Shown piece by piece: positions 54,011 to 64,000 of a stretch of 64,000 nucleotides of DNA; the first letter of the stretch is position 1, and the number at the start of each line of letters is the position of its first letter. Origin of the DNA: Tetracentron sinense (lineage: Eukaryota > Streptophyta > Magnoliopsida > Trochodendrales > Trochodendraceae); NCBI GenBank assembly GCA_015143295.1, contig CM026574.1, positions 16,370,938 to 16,434,937 of the forward strand, read 5' to 3'. A program made the translations under genes and the position numbers. Below the pieces are notes generated by a model. It saw nothing but the letters and a program-made list of their open reading frames with translations, searched no databases and was not told the origin of the DNA.

Positions 54011-54500
54011 TATAGTTATATATATACATAATATATATATGTATATGTATGTATTTGTGTGTATTCGTGTGAGTGCATTCTACACATAGGAAATATTATA
54101 TAAATTAGTTGAAACAAATAATTTTTTTTAAAAAAAAACGACATTCAAGTATCAGATGTGACTAGAAACCTAATTTTAGCTAATGTATGAGATGTATGTC
54201 ATAAACATAAAGCAAGTTTCAAGGCCTGATATATATGCCTCATGAGATTTAAGCCTCATGGTTGAGCCTCAAGGCGTTTTCCTTAAGCCTCGCCCCGAGG
54301 CGAGTCTCGAGGCGTAAGCCTTATACGCTTTTAGAAACACTGGTTCCCGCTTAATCATTCCCGTGAATATATTAGAGGTAGTTATATAATAACCGTCGTC
54401 GTTAACCCACATATCTGCGACGGTTCTGATCAAACTGCCTCCTTAAACCTACGTATTAGAGGCGGTTTTAAAAACCGTGGCTAAAAACTTTTATTTAGGG
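53540..54500 (+). mobile_element. CACTA (En/Spm-type) left end with subterminal repeats
   Basis: Begins CACTACAAAAT. Then many inverted and direct copies of GCGGTTT / AAACCGCC (for example 53563, 53585, 53622, 53652, 53672, 53741), resuming at 54380-54470 after an inserted MITE. Such subterminal arrays bind the CACTA transposase. The opposite terminus was not found, so the element is probably truncated or interrupted. Confidence 0.65.
53798..54342. mobile_element. hAT MITE inserted in the CACTA subterminal region
   Basis: Starts CAATGTTTTAAAACG, ends CGCTTTTAGAAACACTG. GTTCCCGC is duplicated exactly at 53790-53797 and 54343-54350. Both ends are rich in GCGAGGC / GCCTCG words, with a (TA)n(GA)n tract inside (53976-54010). 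Confidence 0.85.
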
Positions 54501-54930
54501 ATCGAGTTCAATTTCTCAATTTCTCCTTTGCGTGACTGTTCTCTCCCCCCTCTACTCCCGTTTCTCTCTCTCCTCTTTGCCTGCTCTCTCCCGTTGCCGG
54601 CCGCCATCGACGCCTTCTTCGGCCAGCTCCGACGACCTTGCTGTCGGTAAGCTTCTCTCTATCTTTGTCTCCCTGGTTCTCTCTCTCTCTCCGCTCAAGT
54701 TCTCTCTCTCTATGCTCAGGGTCTCTCCCTCTCCCTTGTGCTCTCTCGATTTAAAGAAGAAGGAAATGAAGGAAAAGGAGAAGAGAAAAGAGAAGGAAAG
54801 GAAGGAAGAGAGGAAAGACCACCTTTCCGGTGGCTCTCCCTTGTACTCTCTCCCCTCTCTGCTCTGTGCTCTCTCCAACGGCTCCACCACCGCCACGGTC
54901 ATCTCTGAGTTCAAGGTCTGCTTGAATTAG
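54501..54930 (+). other. CT-rich leader-like segment of the CACTA element
   Basis: CT-rich sequence with GCCGCCATCGACGCC and TCTCTCTCTC runs. Open frames exist on both strands (132 and 120 codons) but are compositional (Ser/Leu on one, Glu/Arg on the other). The same arrangement, CACTA end followed by a CT-rich stretch, recurs at 60302-60920. Confidence 0.4.
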
Positions 54931-55689
54931 GTTATTTTCTATAATTGATTATCAATTTTGGTTATTTTTTCTTTTTTGATAAATCTGAAATACAAGGTAG
55001 AAATTTATTATATTATGAGAAATTTTTCCATTGAATTTGGTAGAATGTTTTTGATTTAATGAGCTGTTTATTTATCATCTGTTAATTTCGAAGAATCAAA
55101 TGAATTTAGATTGTTTTTGGTATCCTTAATTTGTTGTGATTTTCAGTTCTGGTGTTGTAAACCGATATTGCTCTAAGCAAACTGATTTACGAGAACCCCT
55201 TTGCATTTCCAGTCCAGCCGAAAGCGACCATCTCCGTTACGAGCTTTGTTTGGCAGGAAATGCAAAGAGAGTATGTGTAATGTTGGTGGGCTCCCTGCCA
55301 TTGAAATTAGCTTGGTTATATGATCTTAACATTGCCATCAAAAAGAAATACGATTAAGAGTTTGGAATTGAAGTATTTTCTATGAGGTCATACTTGATTG
55401 AGAATTTAGGGGTGTTGCATTTATGCAATTTTTGAATAGGTCGCCGAACTTGACCCATTTACAAGAGGTTTTATGATCTAAATTCAACTTGTTGATTCTA
55501 AAGGAGATGCACATGTACCAAAGTAGGAATTCGAGGTAATCCAAGTATGATGCTATAGTTGCATCCTATCATTCCTCTTTTGGAGAATGTAACTAGCATA
55601 TGCCAACATATGAGTTTGTCAACTTGGTCAACTACTCACCGTCTTGCACTCAATCAATAAATAAATAAAAACAAAAACTCACTCACTCT
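54931..55689. other. Unassigned; possible untranslated exons
   Basis: A possible exon at about 55147-55269 (GTCCAGCCGAAAGCGACC, CAGGAAATGCAAAGAGA) was not recognised. T-rich intron-like sequence lies on both sides. Confidence 0.25.
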
Positions 55690-55798
55690 TAGGAGTGTCA
55701 ATAGACTTAATTTGGGCTTCAAAGCCTTTTGCAAATGTGTCGAGCTCATTCAAAAATGACCAAAATTCAAGTTCAAGACTAACCCATTGACACTCCTA
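55690..55798. mobile_element. 109-bp hAT-like MITE
   Basis: TAGGAGTGTCAATAGAC at the left; the complement of the right end is TAGGAGTGTCAATGGG. 8-bp flanks CTCACTCT and CTTACTTT agree at 6/8. Confidence 0.6.
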
Positions 55799-55839
55799 CT
55801 TACTTTCATTCATTTGTACTTATATTATGAAAAATACCT

Positions 55840-57074
55840 GGTGATTCCCAAAACAATGTTTGAGTCAAGAACTCACAAACCAAAGGGGGGTGGCTAGGTC
55901 TCCTTTAAAGTTTATTTTGCAATCAAATATTAACCAAGAGAGGATAACAATTAAGTGCGGAAAAATAGAAGACAAATAAACTACAACAAATGAATTTTTA
56001 CGTGAAAACCCTTCCGAGAAAAACCATGAGACCTAGTCCAGCAAGAGAAATCACTAAGATAAAGTAAGCAAATACTTGCAAGACTCGAATTGTATCAACC
56101 AGACTCGACACAATGATCCCCAGTACTCAGTCCTCCACGTCTCGAAAAGCAATCACAAACTCGCAATCTACCACAATAGTCTGTTTTTCTCGTGTCTACA
56201 CAACCACGATCTCTTGATCAATCTTCGTCAATGATAGCTCCGGATTCCTCTGACCAAAAAACACGATCCTTCTTGGATCGATCTCCTTCGCAAAGGCTCC
56301 GGATCACACCGGTCAATTTGTTCTTTACAAGAACGGGTTGATGGTTTAGTCAAATAAACAATCTATAGAGTGATTGCACAATATTGAAATTCAACCAAAC
56401 AAAGATGATCAATATAAAACTAAGCTTGCATCTCTAGAGAAGAGGGGAGAGGGGAAAAATGAGATCTCAACCCAAGAGAATGGGAAACCCTAGAGCTCTC
56501 AAAAGCAATCTCAAACCCTCATTGGTTCATAGAACAATTATATTAAATAAAAAAACAAAAAATAGAGTTTGAAAATGATTAAAAGTGTTAAAAATGAGTT
56601 CAAACACTATTTGCGTGATTACTATTCACTCGACTACTATTTATTATGCGGTTACTATTCACTACCGTGCGCAATCGTTTGAACGACTCGTGGTTCGTTC
56701 AAACGGACGTGGTCACTATTCACGCTTGTGGTACTATTCATCGGTATACTGTTTATTGACATTATTCATGGCATTGCACATTGGCCATTTTTAGTGCATT
56801 TTGACCCAATTTTCAAACTAATGAATAATTTATTAATCTCCTAAGATAAGAGAGATTATTCGAAGTCAAATTCACCTAAGGAATAGCTAGGTATATAGGC
56901 CACTTACCATCTTAGAGGTGAGACGAATGCGATGATCAGATTGTCTTCAGTTGATCTCCTTCTGTCTTTATCAATCATGAACATGACGCACTTGTAGTTG
57001 TAGACAAGGACTCAAGATACAACTTGACTAAGTTTTGATAACGGAATGTGCCAATACCAAATATGAACCTCACA
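55840..57074 (-). mobile_element. Copia-type 3' LTR
   Basis: Read on the minus strand, a purine tract (GCCAAAGGGAGAGAT, 57075-57089) is followed by TGTGAGGTTC, the usual PPT/LTR junction of many plant Copia elements. The region carries GTGAATAGTA repeats (56590-56760), a long GATC-rich leader (56100-56400) and a GGTTTTTCTCGGAAGGGTTT U5-like segment (near 56010-56030). The exact CA end near 55840 is uncertain. Confidence 0.5.
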
Positions 57075-57089
57075 ATCTCTCCCTTTGGC

Positions 57090-57850
57090 AATTCTATGAC
57101 AAAACCAAACTGAAGTATATGACTCAACACAAACTCACCCAAACACATCAAACGGTGAATTAGGTCATTATGTGACTCCAAACAAAATTACATGACATCA
57201 ATTGAAAAATAACCTAAATTGTAAACACATAAAGCTCTTGTCATGTAAGGTTTTTCTGTTGCAATCCCTGCACCTGCACATGCTAATAAACTCTCAGTGA
57301 AACATATATGTAATATGAAAATTAAAAAAATATAGGTATTGCAAGGAATGTACTGAACTACGGACAAATACCCTTACATTTTCTCCTTTTTTGGCATGAA
57401 AAATCAAAGGTAATCAGGAAGCCAATATCATAAAAAAATAAACCAATTTATTGTACAAGTAATATCAAAGCAACCAAAATACAATCAAACAAATGTAGAC
57501 AATACGAGGACTAACGAGCGAGGAATAAAATATAGCAATGTAAAGCAAAAACTCTCCCTTAACTTGATCTTCTCTCATTGAGATTAAGGACATCACCTAA
57601 AAGACAGGGCAACTAAAGCTAGAAAGGTCCATATCAACTAAAAATAAAAACCCATAATAATAATACTAAAAAATATCATGTGTCACACAAACATGCATCA
57701 TAAGCATTCCAAGTTGCAGTAATTTAAAATTACAAATCCAATGAAAAACATGATTAGTTAGTCCGACTGAGGATAAACATCTAACTAAAACTCATGGAAT
57801 GCTAAAGCATAGCCAATTCACTTAGTCACATTTAGTGAACAGTTCAAAAA
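57090..57850. other. Copia remnant spacer where IN-RT-RNaseH should be
   Basis: Only about 760 bp separate the protease remnant from the polypurine tract, with no integrase, reverse transcriptase or RNase H motifs. This indicates a large internal deletion. Confidence 0.45.
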
Positions 57851-59232
57851 TGACGCTACCGTTCTGAAACACATAGTGAGAAGGAAAGAAGGTGACACTA
57901 CAGTTCAACGATTTTGTAATATGGCTAATAGATATAAGATTCAAAGTGAATTTAAGAACATGAAGAACAGAGGAAATTGACATAGAGAGTGTGACATCAC
58001 ACTCCCCTTACCTATAATGGATGATAATGTATCATCGGCAACTTTAACTTTGTGTTTACCAGAATCAATGAAGTAAGATGAAAAAAAAAGACATACCAGT
58101 CATATGATCAGGTGCTCCTAAATCAATAATCCAGGAGCAACTATGATTAGAAACAGAGGTACTTGAGTAAGGATTTGAGGCGGCACTGGCGATACTCGGT
58201 GTCTCTTATTGGGACATAAAACGGTGGAGGACATCGATTTCATCTTGAGATAGATTGGGGCTATCAGAAGGAGGTACAGTAGTAGATACTGGGGCTGTGG
58301 ATGTAACAGAGTGTGCACTTGAACCCCCTCCAGATAGTCTGTCCCTGTCTCCCCGCCCACCACCAAAAGGACCCCTGGGGATTGACGACCATGCAAGTCC
58401 CAACAAGTGTCTCGTATGAGGGGTCCGTTCACAGCGATCGCACTTGAGTTTATCCTGATCATCAGTATAAGATCCAGAAGATCCAAAATGATCATCTCTG
58501 CCACAACCACCGCTCCTGCCTCCCTGCTCCACGCTAGAATGAGGAGGCTAGTGCAGATCTATTAATAATGAGAGGAGGAAGCATAACACTTCAACGACGC
58601 TTCTCGCAGTATAAGTATGTATAGACCTCATTAGGAAGTGAGACCGGATCTTTGCCAAGTATTTGGACCCTGATTTGTTCATAGTCTATATTCAGGCCTG
58701 CAAGTAGCTCAAACACCCAATTATGTTCAACCAATTTTGTATAAGTAGCCGCATCCTCAGGACACTTAACTTGGAAGGTCTGATAGTAATTTAGCTATTC
58801 TCGGAGACGACGAAGAGTAGAGTAATAGGTGAGAAGAGACATACCCCCCTGCTCGATTTGTGAGATACTTTCAGAATAGGTCTGTGTCACGACATCCCAT
58901 ATAACTTTTACGGAAGGAAAGAACATGTAGATACTACTGATGTTTGGCTGCATAGGGTGGAGAAGTTATGATATTAAAACTGTATTCTCAGCCTCACTTG
59001 GCATAGACTGGATCTGTAGACTTGGGGCTGAGATAGTACCGTTCAAGTATCCATTCTTCCCTTTGCCCTTAACAAACAATATAACGGATTGTGACCATGT
59101 TAGGAAATTATTCACATCCAATTTCACTATAGGAATTAAGAGGTTTGAGTCATCACTTGTAGGGATCCCAATATTCCCTCTTCCCTGCACAGGGATACTA
59201 GAGAATTGACACACCTCAAATTCATCCGCCAT
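57850..59232 (-). pseudogene. Copia gag-protease remnant
   Basis: The minus-strand gag start is MADEFEV (59232), then LLIPIVKLDVNNFLTWSQSV and KGKGKNGYLNGTISAPS (gag N-terminal domain). A zinc-knuckle-like segment lies near 58440 (KCDRCERTPHTR, then in another frame RDTCWDLHGRQSPG). The protease follows at 58130-57860: WIIDLGAPDHMTG, KHKVKVADDTLS, GKGSV, SSVLHVLKFTLNLISISHIT. The normal Asp-Ser-Gly active site reads Asp-Leu-Gly (58116-58124), so the protease would be inactive. Frame changes separate the blocks. Confidence 0.75.
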
Positions 59233-59727
59233 AATATTCAATCCAAGAAAAAATCACAAATCACACACAAATCTTCAACTTAGGGCTACACCACCCTAGA
59301 GGAACTCTCAAAGTAAAGTTTCACCATCCGTACCCGCTTAATACTCAATCAAAACAAAAAATAAGGTTTTGAAATATGAACAACAGCAACCTAACATGCC
59401 AGGGGACATGCTACAACCAACCAATAATAGAATTCAGCAACACAATAAAATTATTTTTGCAAAAAACCCCCCCAAAACACACCAAAGTAGGGTTTCACAA
59501 CCTTATATTCACTTCATTGAATTAATGAGAATGATACAAGCCTTAAAAACAGTAACCCAACACCACATAAGGTTGCTTAGGGCCCCACATCAACAACAGT
59601 AAGACTAGCTTGCCTGTCAATGCTGCGGTGGAAGAGAAAATGGTCAGTAACTTTAAAATTCAAACTAGCATATCTTTAAATACTAAATTTTAACCATGAC
59701 ATATTAATTGTTTCCAATTGTTTGCAG

Positions 59728-60151
59728 CACCAAATCCGGGAGCTTTTGGCACAAGTACCGGATGGATCGCAAGATAGCACGAGCCGAGATGATGGCTTTT
59801 CTCAGGTCATGGGGCCTAAGCATCTTGGACGCGTCCGTAGATGTGGTTTAGGCCCGACCCCCACCCTATTATGGAGGTCATCTTCGAGTCATGCCGGTAC
59901 CTATTCGGCTGATCCTCAGACTACCGAGAGGCTGAGAGCTCTCGAGGAGTCCATTTCAAAGAAAGATTCCTTGTTGGCGGCAACTCAATCTCGTCTCGAG
60001 GTTCTGGAGCGTATTATGCAGGAGCTTTTGCAGAGACAGGTATATAAAATAATAATTAGTTTTTAATATTTAAATATTCATTCATTATTTACTAAAATTT
60101 TCACAATAGATTGCAGGTCATCCTTCTACGGCACCACACGCATCTGAAGAG
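59728..60151 (+). pseudogene. Ptta/En-Spm (Transposase_24) protein C-terminal exons
   Basis: Exon 59728-60039 after TTTGCAG reads HQIRELLAQVPDGSQDSTSR, then FSQVMGPKHLGRVRRCGLGP and TPTLLWRSSSS, ending in a coiled coil (ERLRALEESI, QSRLEVLERIMQELLQRQ). A second exon 60117-60151 follows. The VMGPKH-GRVR-GLGPTP block is diagnostic of the plant transposase family found with CACTA elements. Upstream exons are not visible, so this is a fragment. Confidence 0.7.
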
Positions 60152-60301
60152 GTAAAAGTTAATTTTAACAAACTTTAGTTATAATTTTAATTAAATGATA
60201 TATTATGAATCGGATAAGGACGTTAGAGGTACTAATTGTTAACAATCCTGTTCTCGCTCTGCTATACTTTGTATAGTGCACGACGGAACCCCGTGGTCTA
60301 T

Positions 60302-60625
60302 CACTACAAGAAAATTACCGTGCAGTGACGGAATAGTAGTGATGGAAAATTTTCCGTCACTAATATATTAATTATAGTGACGGAAAAGTAGGCCGTCACT
60401 AATGTTTCATTTTAATAGGAAATTTGTTGGAGATTAAGTTTTTTGCACATAAATCGAGTATTAGTGACGGAATTTTTTCCGTCACTAATAAGAATTAAAT
60501 ATTAGTAACGGAAATGGGCCGTCTCAAATAATTTTAGTCACGGAAGTTATATATGGTAACGGAAAATAGTCCGTCACTATGGGTTATATTTTATATTGAC
60601 GGAAAAAGTTCCGTCTCTACTAAGC
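60302..60625 (+). mobile_element. CACTA left end, GTGACGGAA family
   Basis: Begins CACTACAAGAAAATTACC, then about nine copies of GTGACGGAA / TTCCGTCAC in both orientations (60325-60615). Confidence 0.75.
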
Positions 60626-63190
60626 TTCATTAAAAAATCAGCCCGCGAAACCTAGCAATTCCCCAAAATATCTACTGGTTCCCGCTCGATCTCGTCTTCT
60701 CCCTTTCTTCTTTCTTCAGTTCAGCGGCAAAGGAGAGAAATCTCTCCCGAAATCTTGTCAATACTCTCCTCTTCTCTCAGTTTGAAGACGATCTCGGCAT
60801 TACGACCTCCGATTGGCACTCACGCCGGCGACAACCCTTCTCTATCTCTCGATCTGAAGAGCACGCCCCCATCACCAAGTTCCGCCCGGCTCTCCTCTCT
60901 CCGGTAGCTCTCTCTCTCTCTTCCTTGTCTTCTTCTTGTATTTTATGATATTTTTTCATTATTCTCTTCATATTTTTTCATTTTTTTTTTCTGGTTTTGT
61001 TTTATTCCCTTTCTTCTTCTTCTGATTTGCCAAACACTATCTTAGTGTTGGAGATGCTCTAACTAATCACCTACTTTCATCTCTTCGTCCGTTTAACCAG
61101 AAAAAAATAAATAAAAATCTTCGTCCGTAAGTCGAGCAACGAATAGCAGAGGTACGGCCCGTTATTCCCTCCTCTTCTTTTTCTTCTTCTTATAATTTGA
61201 GCTAGCTAGGATTTGCAAACCCCAGCTTGTCCTTCATTCATTATCAGCAATGATTTTTGATTTCCACTTTGCGCATTTTCTAGGGTATTTGGAATGGTTC
61301 GATTGGAGCTCTATCCCATTTGTTTGTTGTTTATCCTTTGTCTGTGAGCGCTGATCTGATACTCTGTGCTGTATATGTGTGCATAGATTTATCATCTATC
61401 TAGGAATCTGCGGATTTCAGTTGGTAGGCAACATCTGCATCAGCCCTGAAATCAGTTCTCTCGTCTTTCCTTTACACTCTCTTTACCTATCCAGTGATCT
61501 ATATATGAATATGTATATTTGTTTTATACCAATACCCACCAATCTTGAATGCACACCCTAAATCAGACAAATGTTAACAAACTGATGATTTCATTGCTCT
61601 GCTTTTGGACTATCCAAGGATTTGCCCAAAAAAAAACAAAACAAAAAAATTTGACTGCATCAGAACTATATTGGATAGTTTATGATAGAATGCAAAAGAA
61701 AAAAAAAGGTTTGGTCTTCAGATATTAGTATTTTCAGTAGAGATGGGTCTTAAAGACCAGTGTAGATATAGCTTGGAGATATTAGAATATTCAGTAGAGA
61801 TGGGTCTTACATACTAGTGTGGATCAACGATGTTTTTTCATTATTCTCCTCTTGTTTCATTATTCTCTTCTTGTTGCCTCTCTACTACGGTAGATGATTC
61901 CTTCTCTCTTTTCCTTTTGTTTTTTTTATATGTTATTCTTGATTGTTGTTTTAGGTTTTTTTTCTTTGAGTGTGGAAACAGTTTTGGTTTTTTTTATATG
62001 TTATTCTTGATTTATTTGTTCCTTTGAAGTTTTGCAGTGGTGACATGCATAGTTTTTCTATTTGCAATTATGCATTTTTTAGGGTTTCATTCGTCATTGG
62101 GGATTCGCAAAATGAAACGCCCATTGGTTGTCCAGTAACTTCCAAATTTTATATCAAGGTTAGAATTTGATCAATTGAGGTCGATTAGATCCACAGTTAA
62201 AATTTGGGGAACACAAGTGATAGATGAAAGAACCAAATTTCAGGAAACTTGAGAATGTTCTTGGTGGAGTTAAGGTTAGACGTCTCAGCATGCAATTTGG
62301 GTGCTTATTGGTGAAATGGTTAATATCTCTTGACTCTTGAGTAATTTAAGTACTTATACTCTAGTAGGTAACATTTTGGTATTCCTTCTAATCTTTTTGT
62401 AAAGGATTACCGTGATTTTATTCTTTCTTTAAGTTGACTCATCAATTAGTGACTGTTTTGGCTCAGATTTGCAAGTTTGCCCATTCTTTGCTTATTTCTT
62501 GAAGTTTAATTTTTCATTAGAGTGTAGTGCTTCTTTTGATTGTCTTTTTTGCTTCAGATTATCTTATAATATCAAATGTTTTTCTATGGTATCCGAGTTC
62601 AACTCATCAATGGGTTGGCTTTGTTTACCTTGGTGAGGAGTGATCGGGGGGTCTAGTATAAGGAGAGGAGAGCTGGGATGTTGTCTTGGGGTAATCCATT
62701 AAATTGCATATAAAAGGGGTTATATGAAATTGCTTGATCTCGGTCTCCAGTTGGTTAGGTAGTCCATTTCTCAGATACCATTGCTGTAGGTCCAGCTAGC
62801 AAAAGTAAGTCGGGCTGGATCCCTAAGTACTGTTTTACCACTCCCTTTTACGATAAGTAGCAGAATTAAACTTATCTCTTGGGAGATCTAAACAAGGTAG
62901 TCTCTTAAATAATGCCAATATATTTTTTTATTTACAACATTAATCAGCCTTCGAGTGAATCCAATCTGATGTAATGTGGTAATGCCCCCACAAAGAAAGT
63001 TTATCGAGTGGAATGTTTTCTTGTTAACTTTTAGAATCCTAAAAAAAATGATTAATATTTGATATGACATCCCCCTTTTTAAAAACTCAAATAAAAATTT
63101 TGGAAGCATATAATGTGCAGAAAAAGGTGAACGTTACAAGCTGTTTTTAACAATAGGAAACCAAACTTTGTAAATATTGTAGCGAATGCA
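60626..63190 (+). other. CACTA interior or adjacent intron-like sequence
   Basis: 60655-60920 is a CT-rich leader with GCCGGCGACAACC. The remainder is T-rich with no recognisable exon. A ~60-bp segment with TTCAGTAGAGATGGGTCTTA recurs at 61734 and 61791. Confidence 0.35.
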
Positions 63191-63204
63191 TGCTTCCATT
63201 CTAC

Positions 63205-63400
63205 AAGAAAATTAGCGCGTAAGGACAAAATAGTAGTGATGGAAATACTTCCCTTATAGTGACGGAAACATGCGCCGTCACGACTGGTCCGTCTATTTGA
63301 TACGTAAGAAGTATTTTCTATGAAATGGAGTAGTAGTGAAGGAATTATGTCCGTCACCAATAAGAATTAGATAATAGTAACGGAAATATGTATGTACAGG
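63205..63400 (+). mobile_element. Second, decayed copy of the GTGACGGAA CACTA end
   Basis: CTACAAGAAAATTAGCGCG, ATAGTAGTGATGGAAA, TATAGTGACGGAAA, CCAATAAGAATTAGATAATA and GTAACGGAAAT line up in order with 60306-60510, in the same orientation, 2.9 kb away. Confidence 0.6.
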
Positions 63401-64000
63401 TTTATACAGGTATCCCCTATTGCCAGACTATTTGTCTGTCACTATTTGTTTCAGTCCTGTTTCTATCTTCTAGAAGTTACCTCAATTTCCACGAAGTAGA
63501 TTTATTTTACTAGGTTTGTGTTAGGAAATTTGTCTTAATGTAGGCTTTAGAATAATAAAGTATTTCCAACTCTTAGTTGCATTAGAAATTAGGTTTTGTG
63601 TTATGAAGAGACTTCTATCTTTGAGTTTAGCTGTAGTAGGAGAAGGAAACAGCTGCCACCGAACTCATCTATATATATATACACTACATACTCTTATTGT
63701 GACTTACTTTGTTCGTGTTCGGGAAGACGGTTCGAAAACATTATCCAATAGTGGATCATCCACATTGGAGTTGGTAACACAAATAAAATTCGACGTAGGA
63801 ATAACACGAAGAGCCCCATGCATAAAGGAATCCATTCAGATAGAATAGAATCATTTTATATGCATGGTTGAACCCTTTTCAATTGATGTCTAACATTTTA
63901 TAAATGGTTGTTTTGATCACGAGGATAGCAAGCCTGGGATCCAGACGGGCAAGAGCCGGACCGCATGCAGATGTATCATATGATGCATATTCGGCGAGAT
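63401..64000. other. No feature seen
   Basis: AT-rich up to 63700, then less AT-rich. The frame at 63603-63848 was not recognised. Confidence 0.35.

Noticed and set aside
54532-54930. 132- and 120-codon frames as genes
   Set aside because: CT/GA-rich composition gives stop-poor frames on both strands; no domain recognised.
59369-59602. 77-codon plus-strand frame
   Set aside because: Gln/His-rich and upstream of the Copia gag start on the other strand; likely element leader sequence.

Overview
This is plant nuclear DNA: AT-rich, with GT-AG introns, two conserved land-plant genes and dense plant transposable elements. Both genes point to a flowering plant, but the sequence does not fix the species. 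There are no bacterial operons, CRISPR arrays, rRNA genes or convincing tRNA genes.

Genes. (1) 1669-9272 (+) carries the last 13 exons of a HEAT INTOLERANT 4 (HIT4)-type chromatin protein; its first exon lies left of the window. (2) 11874-27019 (-) is a complete five-exon CPR5 gene (nuclear-pore membrane protein, immunity and cell-death regulator). Its small exon 1 sits 11.6 kb upstream of exon 2, and that intron is filled with transposons. The two genes converge across about 2.6 kb holding a MITE and SINEs. A second copy of CPR5 promoter + exon 1 + start of intron 1 lies inverted at 52183-53090. It has an exact 42-bp deletion of the most conserved exon-1 motif and is not followed by the other exons.

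Repeats, left to right. hAT-type MITEs lie in both genes, several with recognisable 8-bp target duplications. CPR5 intron 1 holds a LINE remnant split by a Mutator-type MITE (perfect 9-bp duplication), a decayed DUF659 hAT transposase gene and several MITEs. 27502-32325 is a 4.8-kb Mutator-like element with ~275-bp inverted ends, a 9-bp duplication, a possible transposase remnant, exon-like fragments, a six-copy minisatellite and a tiny SINE with a perfect 15-bp duplication. 33238-34453 is a second long-TIR element. 36153-43747 is a three-deep nest of one TG...CA element family; each copy has the same module order and an intact 27-39 codon micro-ORF with the shared core PWVEE(E/D)Y. 43.9-45.7 kb ends in a Helitron-like 3' terminus. 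48171-49265 is an endogenous pararetrovirus (Caulimoviridae-like) capsid-region fragment bounded on both sides by TA repeats. 53.5-63.4 kb holds CACTA ends, a hAT MITE inside one of them, a deleted Copia element with a long LTR, and a Ptta/En-Spm protein fragment.

The strongest candidate for something undescribed is the micro-ORF family in the 36-44 kb nest. The CPR5 exon-1 duplication and the TA-bounded viral fragment come next. All boundaries were read by eye; no alignments or database searches were run.
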